From Microthyrium microscopicum (Eukaryota; Ascomycota; Dothideomycetes; Microthyriales; Microthyriaceae): DNA of 64,000 bases. The notes beneath the pieces were generated by a model. The model had not been told where the DNA came from. It worked only from the letters and a program-made list of their open reading frames with translations, and did not search any database. Positions 1 through 9,903 of this stretch are shown here, in pieces. A program made the translations under genes and the position numbers. The stretch's first letter is position 1. Every line of letters begins with the position of its first letter. The DNA lies in contig MU004238.1 of the NCBI GenBank assembly GCA_010405405.1, positions 73,530 through 137,529 on the forward strand, in the 5' to 3' direction.

Positions 1-995
1 ATGCTAGTCTATTTCCTGAGCGAAGTAGACGGGTTATTATTGACGGTGTGGTGAATCAGTTCGATTGGTATGAGAATGTTTTCGATGCCGAGTCATTGGA
101 GGACACTGATGCTGTGTTTGGTGGATTCCTGGATGAATGCATCAAGGCTGGGAAAAACTGCAGTCTGTCGGCTCTTGGGAAAACAAAAGATGAACTCTGG
201 CATAAGATACTAAAGCGCGCCGATGAGCTATCTGAGCAGCCTTTGAGCGTATACGTCAACAGTACCGTCTACGGATCACTGGATTACGAAGACATAATCT
301 ACAAAGCCATCTTTCCGAGCTTATACAAGCCAGCCAACTGGTACGACCTCGCCGACCGCCTCACAAAGTTCCTGAACGGCAATGCCACCGACTTATTGGT
401 AGCTCACACTATGAGTGACACCTGGGATTTTGTCGGCGACTCAGTCAGCTTCGTGCTAATCAATGACGGTCTATCCGGTCCAAAATACTGGCCAAGCAGC
501 CGCAAAGACATGATCACCAAGACAACGCCCTGGCTAAATCAAAGCCTTTTCAGCATGATGAGTTATGGCACATATTACCGCAAACAAGCCTGGGCGATAC
601 CAAAGACACACACCTTCGTTCCCAAAAAGAACGTGAAGACGGTACATCCTTTACTAATCCTATCAACAACATACGATCCAGTTTGCCCATTGGTCTCAGC
701 CCATGCAGCAAATAGAGCATTTGAGGGATCTAAGATTGTTGAGCTCAAAAGCTATGGACATTGCACAGTATCTATGCCATCTGAGTGCGTTGCGAAACAT
801 GTGAGGAAGTTTCTATATAATGGGACGTTGCCGGATAGTCATACGACTTGTGAGGTCGATGGGGCATATTTTGTGAAGCCGGAGGAGGATGGGAAGCTTG
901 TTGCGATGAAAGAGTTTGATGATGTGGAGGATCAAAGGCTTCATTTGGCGCAGGTTGAGATTGCGAGGGATAGGAGTTGGCCTTATAGATACTAG
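1..995 (+). CDS. TAP-like alpha/beta hydrolase, 3' part (5' end outside the window)
   Basis: Reading frame 3 is open from the left edge, so the gene starts outside the window; the GTG at 48 is an internal valine (the text runs RVIIDGVVNQFDW across it). That N-terminal block resembles the segment after the nucleophile elbow in tripeptidyl-aminopeptidase-like hydrolases. The C-terminal half has the usual TAP-like end: an ILSTTYDPVCPL segment carrying the expected acidic residue, then SYGHCTVSMPS with the catalytic His, then a Cys-containing tail. Several N-glycosylation sequons (NGT, NAT, NST) fit a secreted or vacuolar enzyme. The serine nucleophile lies outside the window, so activity cannot be judged. 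The family cleaves peptides or esters; the substrate is unknown. Confidence 0.8.
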   Translation, partial: ASLFPERSRRVIIDGVVNQFDWYENVFDAESLEDTDAVFGGFLDECIKAGKNCSLSALGKTKDELWHKILKRADELSEQPLSVYVNSTVYGSLDYEDIIYKAIFPSLYKPANWYDLADRLTKFLNGNATDLLVAHTMSDTWDFVGDSVSFVLINDGLSGPKYWPSSRKDMITKTTPWLNQSLFSMMSYGTYYRKQAWAIPKTHTFVPKKNVKTVHPLLILSTTYDPVCPLVSAHAANRAFEGSKIVELKSYGHCTVSMPSECVAKHVRKFLYNGTLPDSHTTCEVDGAYFVKPEEDGKLVAMKEFDDVEDQRLHLAQVEIARDRSWPYRY

Positions 996-3553
996 TAGTT
1001 GAGAAGTGATATACAAGGCACTGTGGGTGGTTTCTCTCACAAAAATAGTACATGCATTTATGAAGATGGAGTTATGGACATTCCAAAATGCACCATTTCA
1101 GTCAATTAATGTTTTCATGAGCATAATGCTCGAAGAAGTAGATAGTCTCAAAATGAAGCATGGCTCTTCTTGATTCTCAATAAGAAGCTTCAAATAGTTT
1201 GTGCAATTGTCCGTCGGTCCATTCTTTTATCGAGCGTGCTACCAAGAGATGTAGTAACAGGAGCCGAGCGTGGCATCCATGTGCGACATGTGGAAGGAGC
1301 TGAATCGACCACGAGACTGTTCGGAAGGAACTTCCCGCCATTTCGGTCCCAGCCTTTTCGTCAATTCTGCAGCTAAATGATAATGCGAAATCGAGGCGCA
1401 TCAGCTGTGAATGTATAGGTTACGAAATCGACTAAGAGGCAATGCGGAGTCGATTGTTCGTGATATCTATTTCCGCTCATGTAAAATATATTCATATGCC
1501 TCAAAAATGAAGTGATGACTTCAAATTACTCAAATTGTCAAATTCTCAATAGGTACAACTACCGTAGAGCTGCGTTCAATCCCCTCGCAACGCTAAACCC
1601 AAAGTGCTGGTAGCGTCACTAAATTTAGTGGGCTCTGCCCCAAATGTACGCCTTACCCGTAAAACATGGATTCTATCTACTAAGCAGTATATCCCTTTTG
1701 CGAATGTTTTTGCGCCTCCAAAACTCTAAGCAGCCCTATTTGCCCCTTTGCCAAGTCATTAGCGTTGCGAGGGGATTGAACGCAGCTCTACGGTATGCAA
1801 AATTGTAGAGAAAAGATAAAGGTTGCACGACCAGCTTAGGTCTTACATGTGGTGTCTCAGCTCCAGCATAAACTTCACCTACTTTCCATGCTTCTATATC
1901 ATTCGCCAAGACATCCTGGCTCCTATAAAGCGTGATGGACAGCGGTAAACAATGTTTCAACAGAACGTTTTAGTATTTGCAAAAATATGATTCACATATA
2001 ATGTAGGTTACAGCTGGATCAAGCTGAAGTTACAGCTTTACAAGGTGTTGGCAGGCTGACAGGCTCTAGAAGGAGGCTGTTGGTTACAGCCCCAATGTGC
2101 TTTCAAGGGGCTTAACAGTCAAGACGGGCTTTGACAGGCTATGCGCCCAAAACAATCCATCCAACGGTCGGGAAATTACTGTCGCGTGTCCAATGGTAGT
2201 GATTATCTCCGATAAAGTGAGTTTGAACCTTTTGAATATTGATTCAGCGGTCTGCACTGCGCCGCTGGTGAAATAAGTGCAAGTGTTACTGCAGACATGG
2301 CCGCCCGTTGAAGTTTGAAGGACGACTGAAAAAGAGTTGTCACAATTTGAAAATATTCTGGAGGACTTTCTCCGGAAATGTGAATTGATTGATGTCATGC
2401 ATGCATCGATTGTTCTTGGCAAGAAAGTTAATTCTCCAATGAGGATGGCGGCAAAAGGAATATACTCTTGTGTGCTTGACTGTAAAAATATCGTGACAAT
2501 TTGGCGTTGAGAAAGGCACACAGGGCAGTTCTAGAACGAGCAGGTCGGCGGCTTGGCAAAGCCTTGCTGCAGGGTTTAGAGGCTAAGCTTTTTCTCAAAT
2601 CGGACAGCCGCCAGTCACTAAGCCTAATTAGGGAGCCATGGCGTTTAGATAAGTACGCTAGTAGTGATGAGGACTAGATCGGCAGGGCCGCTCGATGCAG
2701 GTGAAATAGTGGTGGCACTGGTTCGTCGAATAGTTACTTCTGTGTTTTGGAAGATCCCACCACTCACACTCTCTCGTGCTACACACGTTGCGCCTTTGCA
2801 CGCCCATAATCATGTTGGTCCATGTTGGTCTCTCAACAACGCGCCCACACCAGCCAAGGCCAGAAGTCCAGATGAGCAGACTTTGGTGATCATCTTGCAG
2901 TCCTCCATCTCGTCATTTGCGCCAACTGTCCATCATTTCTGCCACTCCTTTCTCCCCGTGCAAACTTTAACCATCGAGAGCCGCCTTTTGGGGGCCTGTT
3001 TAGCTTGTTCATCCGATCGTTTGGAAATCATCTTGCTGCGGCTGATCCACGCTCGTTCAAAAATCCTTGACCGTCTAGGTTAAATCTGCTGGCCAGATCT
3101 ATCATTCATCCCGGGAGGTTTTTCATTGCAACTCCGGGGGTTTGAAGACCTATGTTTGTTGCGTTTCATACAAATATATGCTCCCCTATTTTGGTTCACT
3201 ATTCCCTACCAACCACAATTACTCTTTCTGATCCATCTGAGGATCTTTAATATCTGTTCCCCACATTCACACTACCCTACTTCTTCACAAATATTGAGAT
3301 ACTGCTCAAAATCTTTCATTCTGGCCTGTTCACCTAACAGAAGGATTCATCACACCTTGCTTGCAATCCTACAAGTACCAGCCTGCTAGGAAACTCTCCA
3401 TCCTAATCCTTCTGACTGACTAGAAGCCCTTAAAGCCTGCTGAAGATCTAATCCTTCTGTGGCTTGTGAGAATGTTGAGCTAAGCCACCAGTTTTCAACA
3501 CGATACATATCAGTCTCTGGTCTTGATATTGTTGGTGGTTTCTACACAACAAG
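996..3553. other. Intergenic region, no supported gene outside a small inverted-repeat element
   Basis: This is about 2.5 kb between the hydrolase and the GH92 gene. It contains the TA-flanked element at 1560-1795. The octamer GTTACAGC recurs near 2009, 2031 and 2084. A 145-codon open frame on the minus strand (2084-2521) begins at GTG and resembles no family I know. The last 0.5 kb before 3554 is pyrimidine-rich, as expected for a fungal promoter and leader. Confidence 0.6.
1560..1795. mobile_element. MITE-like element with 35-bp perfect terminal inverted repeats and TA flanks
   Basis: Positions 1562-1596 and 1759-1793 are perfect inverted copies of each other. They begin CCGTAGAGCTGCG on the outside and end GCAACGCTAA on the inside. 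Both outer edges are a TA dinucleotide (1560-1561 and 1794-1795), the target duplication left by Tc1/mariner-type transposases. The 162-bp interior has no coding potential and includes the palindrome CACTAAATTTAGTG at 1617-1630. Size (232 bp), structure and flanks fit a non-autonomous miniature element. The superfamily call rests only on the TA flank. Confidence 0.75.
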
Positions 3554-6181
3554 ATGTTTACATCATTTCTACTTTTACCATTACTTGTGGTATCAAGTCT
3601 TGCCCAACAGGATTACACACAATATGTCGACGTCTTTTTCGGAACTGGAAATGGCGGCAACATGTTTCCAGGTGTCGTTGGAGCTCCATTTGCACCTGTA
3701 AAGCTTGGTCCCGATGCCAATATTGATAATGTCAAATCTGGCTTCGACCCATCAAGTCCAATCAGTGGATTCAGTCTAATGCACGAGACTGGAACTGGAG
3801 GAGCTCCAAAATATGGCACAGTCTCTCAACTCCCAGTTCTTGGAAATGTCGATGACCCTCTGGCCAGCCTCTCATTAACTCGAGCAAAACCCGACAACGC
3901 ATCTCTTGGATACTACCAGACAAGTCTTTCCAATGGAATAGTTGTCGAACTCGCGGCGTCCGAGCATGCAGGTTTCTTCAAATATACCTTTCCACCCAAC
4001 AAAGGTCAAGCAGGAGTTGTGGTCGACGTATCCCATTTCCTTACTTCTAAACTTCCCAACAATCTTGGCCAGTCGTACAGCAGAGGCTCCATGCAAACTT
4101 ATCCTGATGGTCATTACACAGGCAGCGGGACATATCATGGTGGTTGGAATCTTGCGCCGGATTGGACTGTTTACTTCTGTGGTCGTTTCAGTGAGACACC
4201 GGTGTCAGCCAAGGTCTTCTCAGGATCCAATTCAACTTCCAAAGCTTATATCGATGGCACTTTCGCGTCTGGTCCAGTCAAAGTCGGTGCGGTCTTCCAA
4301 TTTGATGGCACATCTGTTGCCTCAAGAGTTGGTTTCTCTTTCATTTCTACAGAGAAAGCTTGTACATTCTTGGACGAAGAAATTACCGCCACCACAACCC
4401 TCCAAAATTTGGTAGACATTAGCAAAGCCAAGTGGAACGTAGAAGTCTTTTCCAAAGTGCGAACTACGGAGAAGAACACGACATTGCTCGGCCAACTATA
4501 TACTTCCCTCTATGGAATGCACATTCTGCCATCCAATCGAACTGGAGATAATCCCAATACCAAATGGAAGGCCACCGACCCATACTATGACGACTTTTAT
4601 ACACTCTGGGATCTTTACAGATGCACAACACCTCTCCTCCAAATCCTCCAACCAAATATGTATGAGGAACTCATCCGCAGTGTCATCGGAGTCTTCCAAA
4701 CCGAAGGTTACATGCCAGACGGCCGATCCAGTAACTTCAACGGACGCTCGCAGGGTGGATCAAGTGCTGATAACATCCTCGCCGACGCTTATATCAAAGG
4801 AGTCCGTGGCAAGATCGACTGGAATGCTGGCTACGCCGCCATGGTCAAAGACGCAGAAGTTGCACCACCGCCCAACAACGATCCCCAAGGAAAAGACAGC
4901 TCAACTAAAGAGGGTCGTGGTGCCCTGCCGGATTGGATCAATTTGGGATACATCACCACCAAGTTCACTCGCTCCGCATCTCGCGCCATTGAATATGCTG
5001 GTAACGACTTTGCTCTCTACCAGGTGGCCTCGGGCATGGGCAAAACAAAGGATGCAGACCGCTATCTGGCGCGCAGTCGCAACTGGCGCAACCACTGGAG
5101 TCCCAACACCACATCCCTTGGAACACAAGGCTTCATCGTCCCTCGCAGACGTAATGGCAGTCTCGCCACAAACCAAAATGCAACTAGCTGCGGCGGCTGC
5201 TACTGGGGCGACGACTACTACGAAGCCAAACCATGGGAGTACAGCGTCAACGCACACCACGATCTCGCAACCTTGATCAAATACGATGGCTCCGACAACG
5301 CCTTTTCAACCCGTCTTAACACTTTGCTCGATCCAAAGAACAAGCTCGCAGACATGGGCAACGAGCCCTCCTTTGGCTCACCCTATCTCTACAACTTCAT
5401 CAACCAACAGTCCCTCAGCGTCAAGAACAGCCGCCAAATCGCCAAAACCCAATACAGCCCCGGCCCAGCCGGTCTACCAGGCAACAGCGACGCCGGCGCA
5501 ATGCAAAGCTGGCTACTATGGAACATGATCGGTCTCTACCCACTCACCGGCCAAACAACATTCCTCATCCACTCACCCTGGTTCTCCGACCTCACCATCG
5601 ATCTAGGCAACGGCAAGAACCTCCACGTCACATCAACCGGCGGCTCCGACACCGCGATCTACGTACAGAGCCTCAAAGTCAACGGCAAAGCTTGGAACAA
5701 GAACTGGGTCTCCTGGAACGATGTCTTCGCCTCTGGAGGTACAATGGAATTCGTGCTAGGTCCAGAGATGAAAAACTGGGATACTGGCGATCTCCCACCC
5801 TCACCAGCGAGCAATGGCGATCAGACGGGAATTAACTTTAGTACGTACGAATCAGCAAAGTTGAAGCATGATAAGTTACGACGCATTGCGATTATTGTTG
5901 GAAGTGTTTTTGCGTTCCTGCTACTTTGTGCGTTGATAGCGACTTGGTGGTTATGGCGATCTGGACTATTTTGGCTGCGCAATAGGAGATCTGATTTGGA
6001 GAATATCAAAAACGATGATGAGGCTAACAGGATGGCGCAGAGCAAAGATGATATCGCAAACGCAAGGGCGGAGATCGCCAAATCGGATGATGGGGACGAG
6101 AAGAAGAGTCCGATTGTCACGAGTGATGATCGGAGTGAGATCTCGAGAGAGACGGATGAGGTTGTGGATGTCAAGAAATAA
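3554..6181 (+). CDS. GH92 alpha-mannosidase with C-terminal transmembrane anchor
   Basis: This is a single-exon gene of 875 aa. A signal peptide (about residues 1-17, MFTSFLLLPLLVVSSLAQQ) precedes a GH92 domain. Family landmarks are the N-terminal YVDVFFGTGNGGNMFPGV block, DDFYTLWDLYR (about 345-356), GNEPSFGSPYLYN (about 601), which should carry the catalytic acid Glu, and PGNSDAGAMQSW (about 640), which should carry the base. GH92 enzymes are calcium-dependent exo-alpha-mannosidases that invert configuration and trim N-glycans or fungal mannans. After the catalytic part, a hydrophobic segment at about residues 775-800 (IAIIVGSVFAFLLLCALIATWW) is followed by a basic stop-transfer and an 80-residue charged cytosolic tail. 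The enzyme is therefore probably displayed on the plasma membrane or in a secretory compartment. The ATG at 3554 gives the signal peptide directly. Confidence 0.93.
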   Translation: MFTSFLLLPLLVVSSLAQQDYTQYVDVFFGTGNGGNMFPGVVGAPFAPVKLGPDANIDNVKSGFDPSSPISGFSLMHETGTGGAPKYGTVSQLPVLGNVDDPLASLSLTRAKPDNASLGYYQTSLSNGIVVELAASEHAGFFKYTFPPNKGQAGVVVDVSHFLTSKLPNNLGQSYSRGSMQTYPDGHYTGSGTYHGGWNLAPDWTVYFCGRFSETPVSAKVFSGSNSTSKAYIDGTFASGPVKVGAVFQFDGTSVASRVGFSFISTEKACTFLDEEITATTTLQNLVDISKAKWNVEVFSKVRTTEKNTTLLGQLYTSLYGMHILPSNRTGDNPNTKWKATDPYYDDFYTLWDLYRCTTPLLQILQPNMYEELIRSVIGVFQTEGYMPDGRSSNFNGRSQGGSSADNILADAYIKGVRGKIDWNAGYAAMVKDAEVAPPPNNDPQGKDSSTKEGRGALPDWINLGYITTKFTRSASRAIEYAGNDFALYQVASGMGKTKDADRYLARSRNWRNHWSPNTTSLGTQGFIVPRRRNGSLATNQNATSCGGCYWGDDYYEAKPWEYSVNAHHDLATLIKYDGSDNAFSTRLNTLLDPKNKLADMGNEPSFGSPYLYNFINQQSLSVKNSRQIAKTQYSPGPAGLPGNSDAGAMQSWLLWNMIGLYPLTGQTTFLIHSPWFSDLTIDLGNGKNLHVTSTGGSDTAIYVQSLKVNGKAWNKNWVSWNDVFASGGTMEFVLGPEMKNWDTGDLPPSPASNGDQTGINFSTYESAKLKHDKLRRIAIIVGSVFAFLLLCALIATWWLWRSGLFWLRNRRSDLENIKNDDEANRMAQSKDDIANARAEIAKSDDGDEKKSPIVTSDDRSEISRETDEVVDVKK

Positions 6182-6628
6182 GACGTGCTGTGGTCCGTCC
6201 TCTATGGAAGAAGGTGGTACCAGGTGTACGAAGCATTTTGCAATTTTGCATTTAGCAATGGCGTTGGTGGTGGTTTACCTTTTTTATGATACCCACATAC
6301 AGCTTGATATAGATAGAACGTCTGAATCTCTGAAATACATTAAATTTATACATACCTTGTTTTCATGTTCGGTATCATCTTGTGCTGAGCAACAATTTGG
6401 AGGTCCTGTGGTCTCATGACTATATTCGCCTTGCTCCAGTGCTAAATGGCCTGATAGCAATGAAGGACAGACGTCCCTATGCATACACAAGACGTCTAGA
6501 GCATTCCTCTAAATCACAGTGAACAGAGTCAATAGTTCCAAATGATTTATTTGGTGCGTATAGTATAGATTTGTGGATTATTCGTTGGGTATCTACTATT
6601 GGATGTGCTGTATTACAGGGTTTTTCAT
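6182..6628. other. Convergent intergenic spacer
   Basis: These 447 bp lie between the 3' ends of the GH92 gene and the 957-aa gene. They presumably hold both 3' UTRs. I see no gene, repeat or clear terminator motif. Confidence 0.6.
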
Positions 6629-9564
6629 TTACATCTGCGGGTGATTATTCAAAACCCGACTATGGGCGATCATGGAAGCAACCTGCTGTATGTGCAGGCG
6701 ATAATCCTCAACATCAACATCCGTCGGCCAACCACCAAGCACCTCAATGTCAACAAAGAGGCTCTTGATCAACTCCACCAGCTCAGGAGACGCCTTGGGC
6801 AAGTCTGCAGCGGGGCCAGTCCTCACAACCTCTGGAAACTCGAGACCAATTCGCACAGCCCGAATGACGAATTTCCAGCGAGGATCTTGGGCCCATAGAT
6901 CTGCAAACTCGTCTTTGTGGGACACTAGCCAGAGACAGCAGCTGTAGATGCCTTCAAAGTCGGCGAGGACGGCGAGGGCGCGAACGTAGCGTTGCATTTG
7001 AGCGGCATTGGGAAGGCCAAGAACTTTTGGGATCGGCGGGACTTCCAGTCCTTCAGTGGCCGAGTCCAAAGTAGCCGGTTGTACAATGACCGACGCGGTA
7101 GTCACAGCGAAAGTCTTGCGGAGTATCGTTGAAGCTTGGGCTAAGAACAATTCCGCGCCAGAGAGTAGGTCATGATAGTTATTCACGCGATTGTCGTTTG
7201 TTGACATGGCGATTAATTTGTGGGCACTACGACCTCCAAGCTCCATGAATTGGGAGAGTCTAAAGAGAAAGTCATATACGGGTGGAAGGTCCTTTCGCTT
7301 CATTTCCGATAGGAGATCTAAAATGATGCCAAGAAACCAGAACGCGGGAGGTCTTTGAGGAATTTTGATATTCCAAATCACACGATGAATTGCACTCATA
7401 ATAGCAATTGGTCGGTTGAGTGCCAGGAGGTTTCGTTTCTTGGAGAGATGCAACGCAATGAACAATGGCTTGGAAGCAAGGTCCCGTTTAACATGGTCCA
7501 TATGGAGACTGGACGCGATATCGCTCGATATTTCACGCCGAACGTTCGCATCAAGTAGTGGAGTGCAGATAGTGTCCCAAGGATATAGACACAAGACCTC
7601 AAAGAGCCCCACAGCAAGAGGCAAGGGTAATGAGCGTAAAAGTTCCGTTGATCGAATCCCAGTCATGGTGGTCAAGACATGGATAGCGTCATCGACGGAC
7701 GGGCATTGAGAAACAATCTTCTTGATGAACACACTAGAGCTTGTTCTCGAGCCCTTGTGTGCTATCATTTGTTCGAAAAAGGTCATGTAGTCAGGAGGCT
7801 CTGATTCGAGATAGACTTTGTCCTTCACTACCATCGTTGGTGCTTCTAGTTCTCGAACATCGCCTTTGAAGCGATCTTTCGAGTGAGATCTAGGTTGTGG
7901 TCGAAACTGAGCCTCATGACGCTCTTTTTCCAAAGCTATCTTTTCGAACATTTTGACATAGATGCGCTCAGAAAAAGGCTGGCCTTGTTTGTGTCTCTGT
8001 AAGAACATATGCCAAGCCTCTCGCACATCTCGACACACTTCTATCGCCGCAGCAAAGTACGCTGCATCAGCATCCTTAGGGTCGTTGAGCTGTTGGAGCG
8101 TTCGAAATGTAGGGGATCTCGTCTTAGTCTGTATCGCTGGCGTTCCATCGTCTTGCCATCCAGCATATAGTCGAGCAATGCGCTCCCAGACTGGAAATGC
8201 GTAGCCAGCTTGCCTCATATATTGCACAGTCCGTAGAGCCCTAGAAGTACCAAACTCAAATCCTTTGTCGTCGTCAAATGATGTCTTTGGCTTTGGATAG
8301 GGCGGCCATTGCCTGGACTGTAGTCTAGCCCATTCCTCCTCCTGTGGTGTCTTGTTGTTTTTCAATTGCACTTTTATTAAACCAACGAAACCAGCACTTG
8401 TCATTGGAAGACTTGGGCTGAAATTCAACATATGCGACACGATGGCAAACTGAGCCACGGCTTGGTGTGCTGCTGCTCCAAAGGGGGTTGGGCCATGCGC
8501 TGCGGATAAGATGAGCAACGCTCGGTTGTAAAGTCCCGTGATAACATCAAGAGCATGTTGTGAGCCCTCACCAGAGAACGACTTTGGATAACAAGGGGTA
8601 AAAGTCGTGAGTAATGAGGCAATATTTGGCAACCCGTTAGGCATGACCACTTCTGCATGTCGGACTAAACTCTGAAAGATGTTGAAAACCTGTTCGTCCT
8701 CAACGATTTGAAGACCTGGTTCTCGTAATGCTTCCCAAATGCAGCTAAGCAAAGCCTGCAAGTGTGGGCTGCTCATGTACTTTCGCTCCAAAACAAACCT
8801 CAGTACAAAAAGTGGCATTTGAATCAGCTTCCCATTTTCGCGTTGCTGACGATAAGTGGTCTGGTGGCGTTGAAGGAGCGTAATTGTGGATTGCATATTT
8901 TCTTCCAGAAGTATGGCTGACCACGCACTGACATCTTCAATGGTATACCCTTTGTGACTTAACCAATTACGCTCACGCAGACTTATCTGCGGATTCCAGA
9001 GCGGTTGATTACTCTCTTCTCCGGCGTCCAGAGCCACATGGGATTTGGTTTCGTGATCTGTCCGCTGCCTCATAACTTTGGCTGTGATGGACCATAGAGT
9101 TGGGATTGCATCCATTATTGCTGTCTGAAGAGGATTGCTTGACCAGTCTTGAAGAAGTGTTCTCCTGTACGAGCCACGGCTAAGCTCAATACCCAGTCTC
9201 TTGCTCACATTTCTGTGCGGAAAGACGTCCCTAAGCATTGCGCCACCCTCCAATTTAGAGTATAGAAACGCATTGTAGAGCGTAAGGAAAGGCGGTGGGC
9301 GATTACGCTTGAGCCACGTGTATGTTTTGTCATCTAGCCTGATTGGAGTGCTTCCGGAGCGCTGCTTCTGTAGTGGGATATTTTCAGGCGGGAGAACTGG
9401 AGGTGTTGAGCCTTCCAAAGCGCGCACAACGTCAACAGCCTACAACCATCAAGTCAGAACCACTTCAATCGAAGAGCAACAGGGGAAGTATGATTCTCTA
9501 CCTTTGATACCGCAGCGGACAGGGCTGTCTTTGCAGCTGATGGGTTTGTTGGTTTGAGTTGCAT
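6629..9564 (-). CDS. Large conserved-looking fungal protein of unknown function (957 aa)
   Basis: Two exons: 9502-9564 (21 codons, ATG at 9564) and 6629-9439, separated by a 62-bp intron (GTAGAG...TTGTAG, with CTGAC as branch site). The joined frame reads MQLKPTNPSAAKTALSAAVSK-AVDVVRALEGS without a break, which supports the short first exon. The protein is largely alpha-helical, rich in Leu and Arg, and has no signal peptide, membrane segment or recognisable catalytic motif. A WPPYPKP stretch near the middle and the RLYAGWQDDGTPAIQT stretch look like conserved landmarks, but I cannot name the family. A basic, low-acid N-terminus and possible helical repeats would fit a mitochondrial RNA-related (PPR-like) protein; that is a guess. 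Confidence 0.75.
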
Positions 9565-9903
9565 TCATTCCTGCAACTACGGCAATGCCGCTGGCATATT
9601 CGAGCGGGAATATGGAGAGCCTGCTTTCAAGTTTGCTTAAGTAGAGCTTTGAAGTCGAGGCTAGGTATTTCGGGAGAAAGAAGATTGAGATTTGTAGCTG
9701 GTTGTTGATGTAAATGGTCGCAGATTCTCAATCGGGTGGAAAGCTTCATCAAAATCTGGAGGTCTGTGCGCTGCTTACTATTCCCAAGCTCTCCCTTGCT
9801 TTTTATAGAGATTGATACTCTCGCTGTGTGCTCAGAACAGCAGATCAATGGAAATAGTTCTTATTACTTCTTCTGATCCTCTAGAGCAACTAATGCTCAG
9901 TTC
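9565..9903. other. Upstream region of the 957-aa gene
   Basis: These 339 bp separate the start of the 957-aa gene from the 3' end of the NmrA pseudogene, both on the minus strand. The stretch should contain the promoter of the former. No distinct motif was recognised. Confidence 0.5.

Noticed and set aside
2084-2521. 145-codon minus-strand frame
   Set aside because: It begins at GTG with the first ATG well inside, and shows no recognisable domain or splice context.
2664-3083. 139-codon plus-strand frame upstream of GH92
   Set aside because: No domain and a composition like translated non-coding DNA; it ends about 470 bp before GH92.
4512-5276. 254-codon plus-strand frame inside the GH92 gene
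   Set aside because: It is a shadow in another frame of a gene with clear family motifs.
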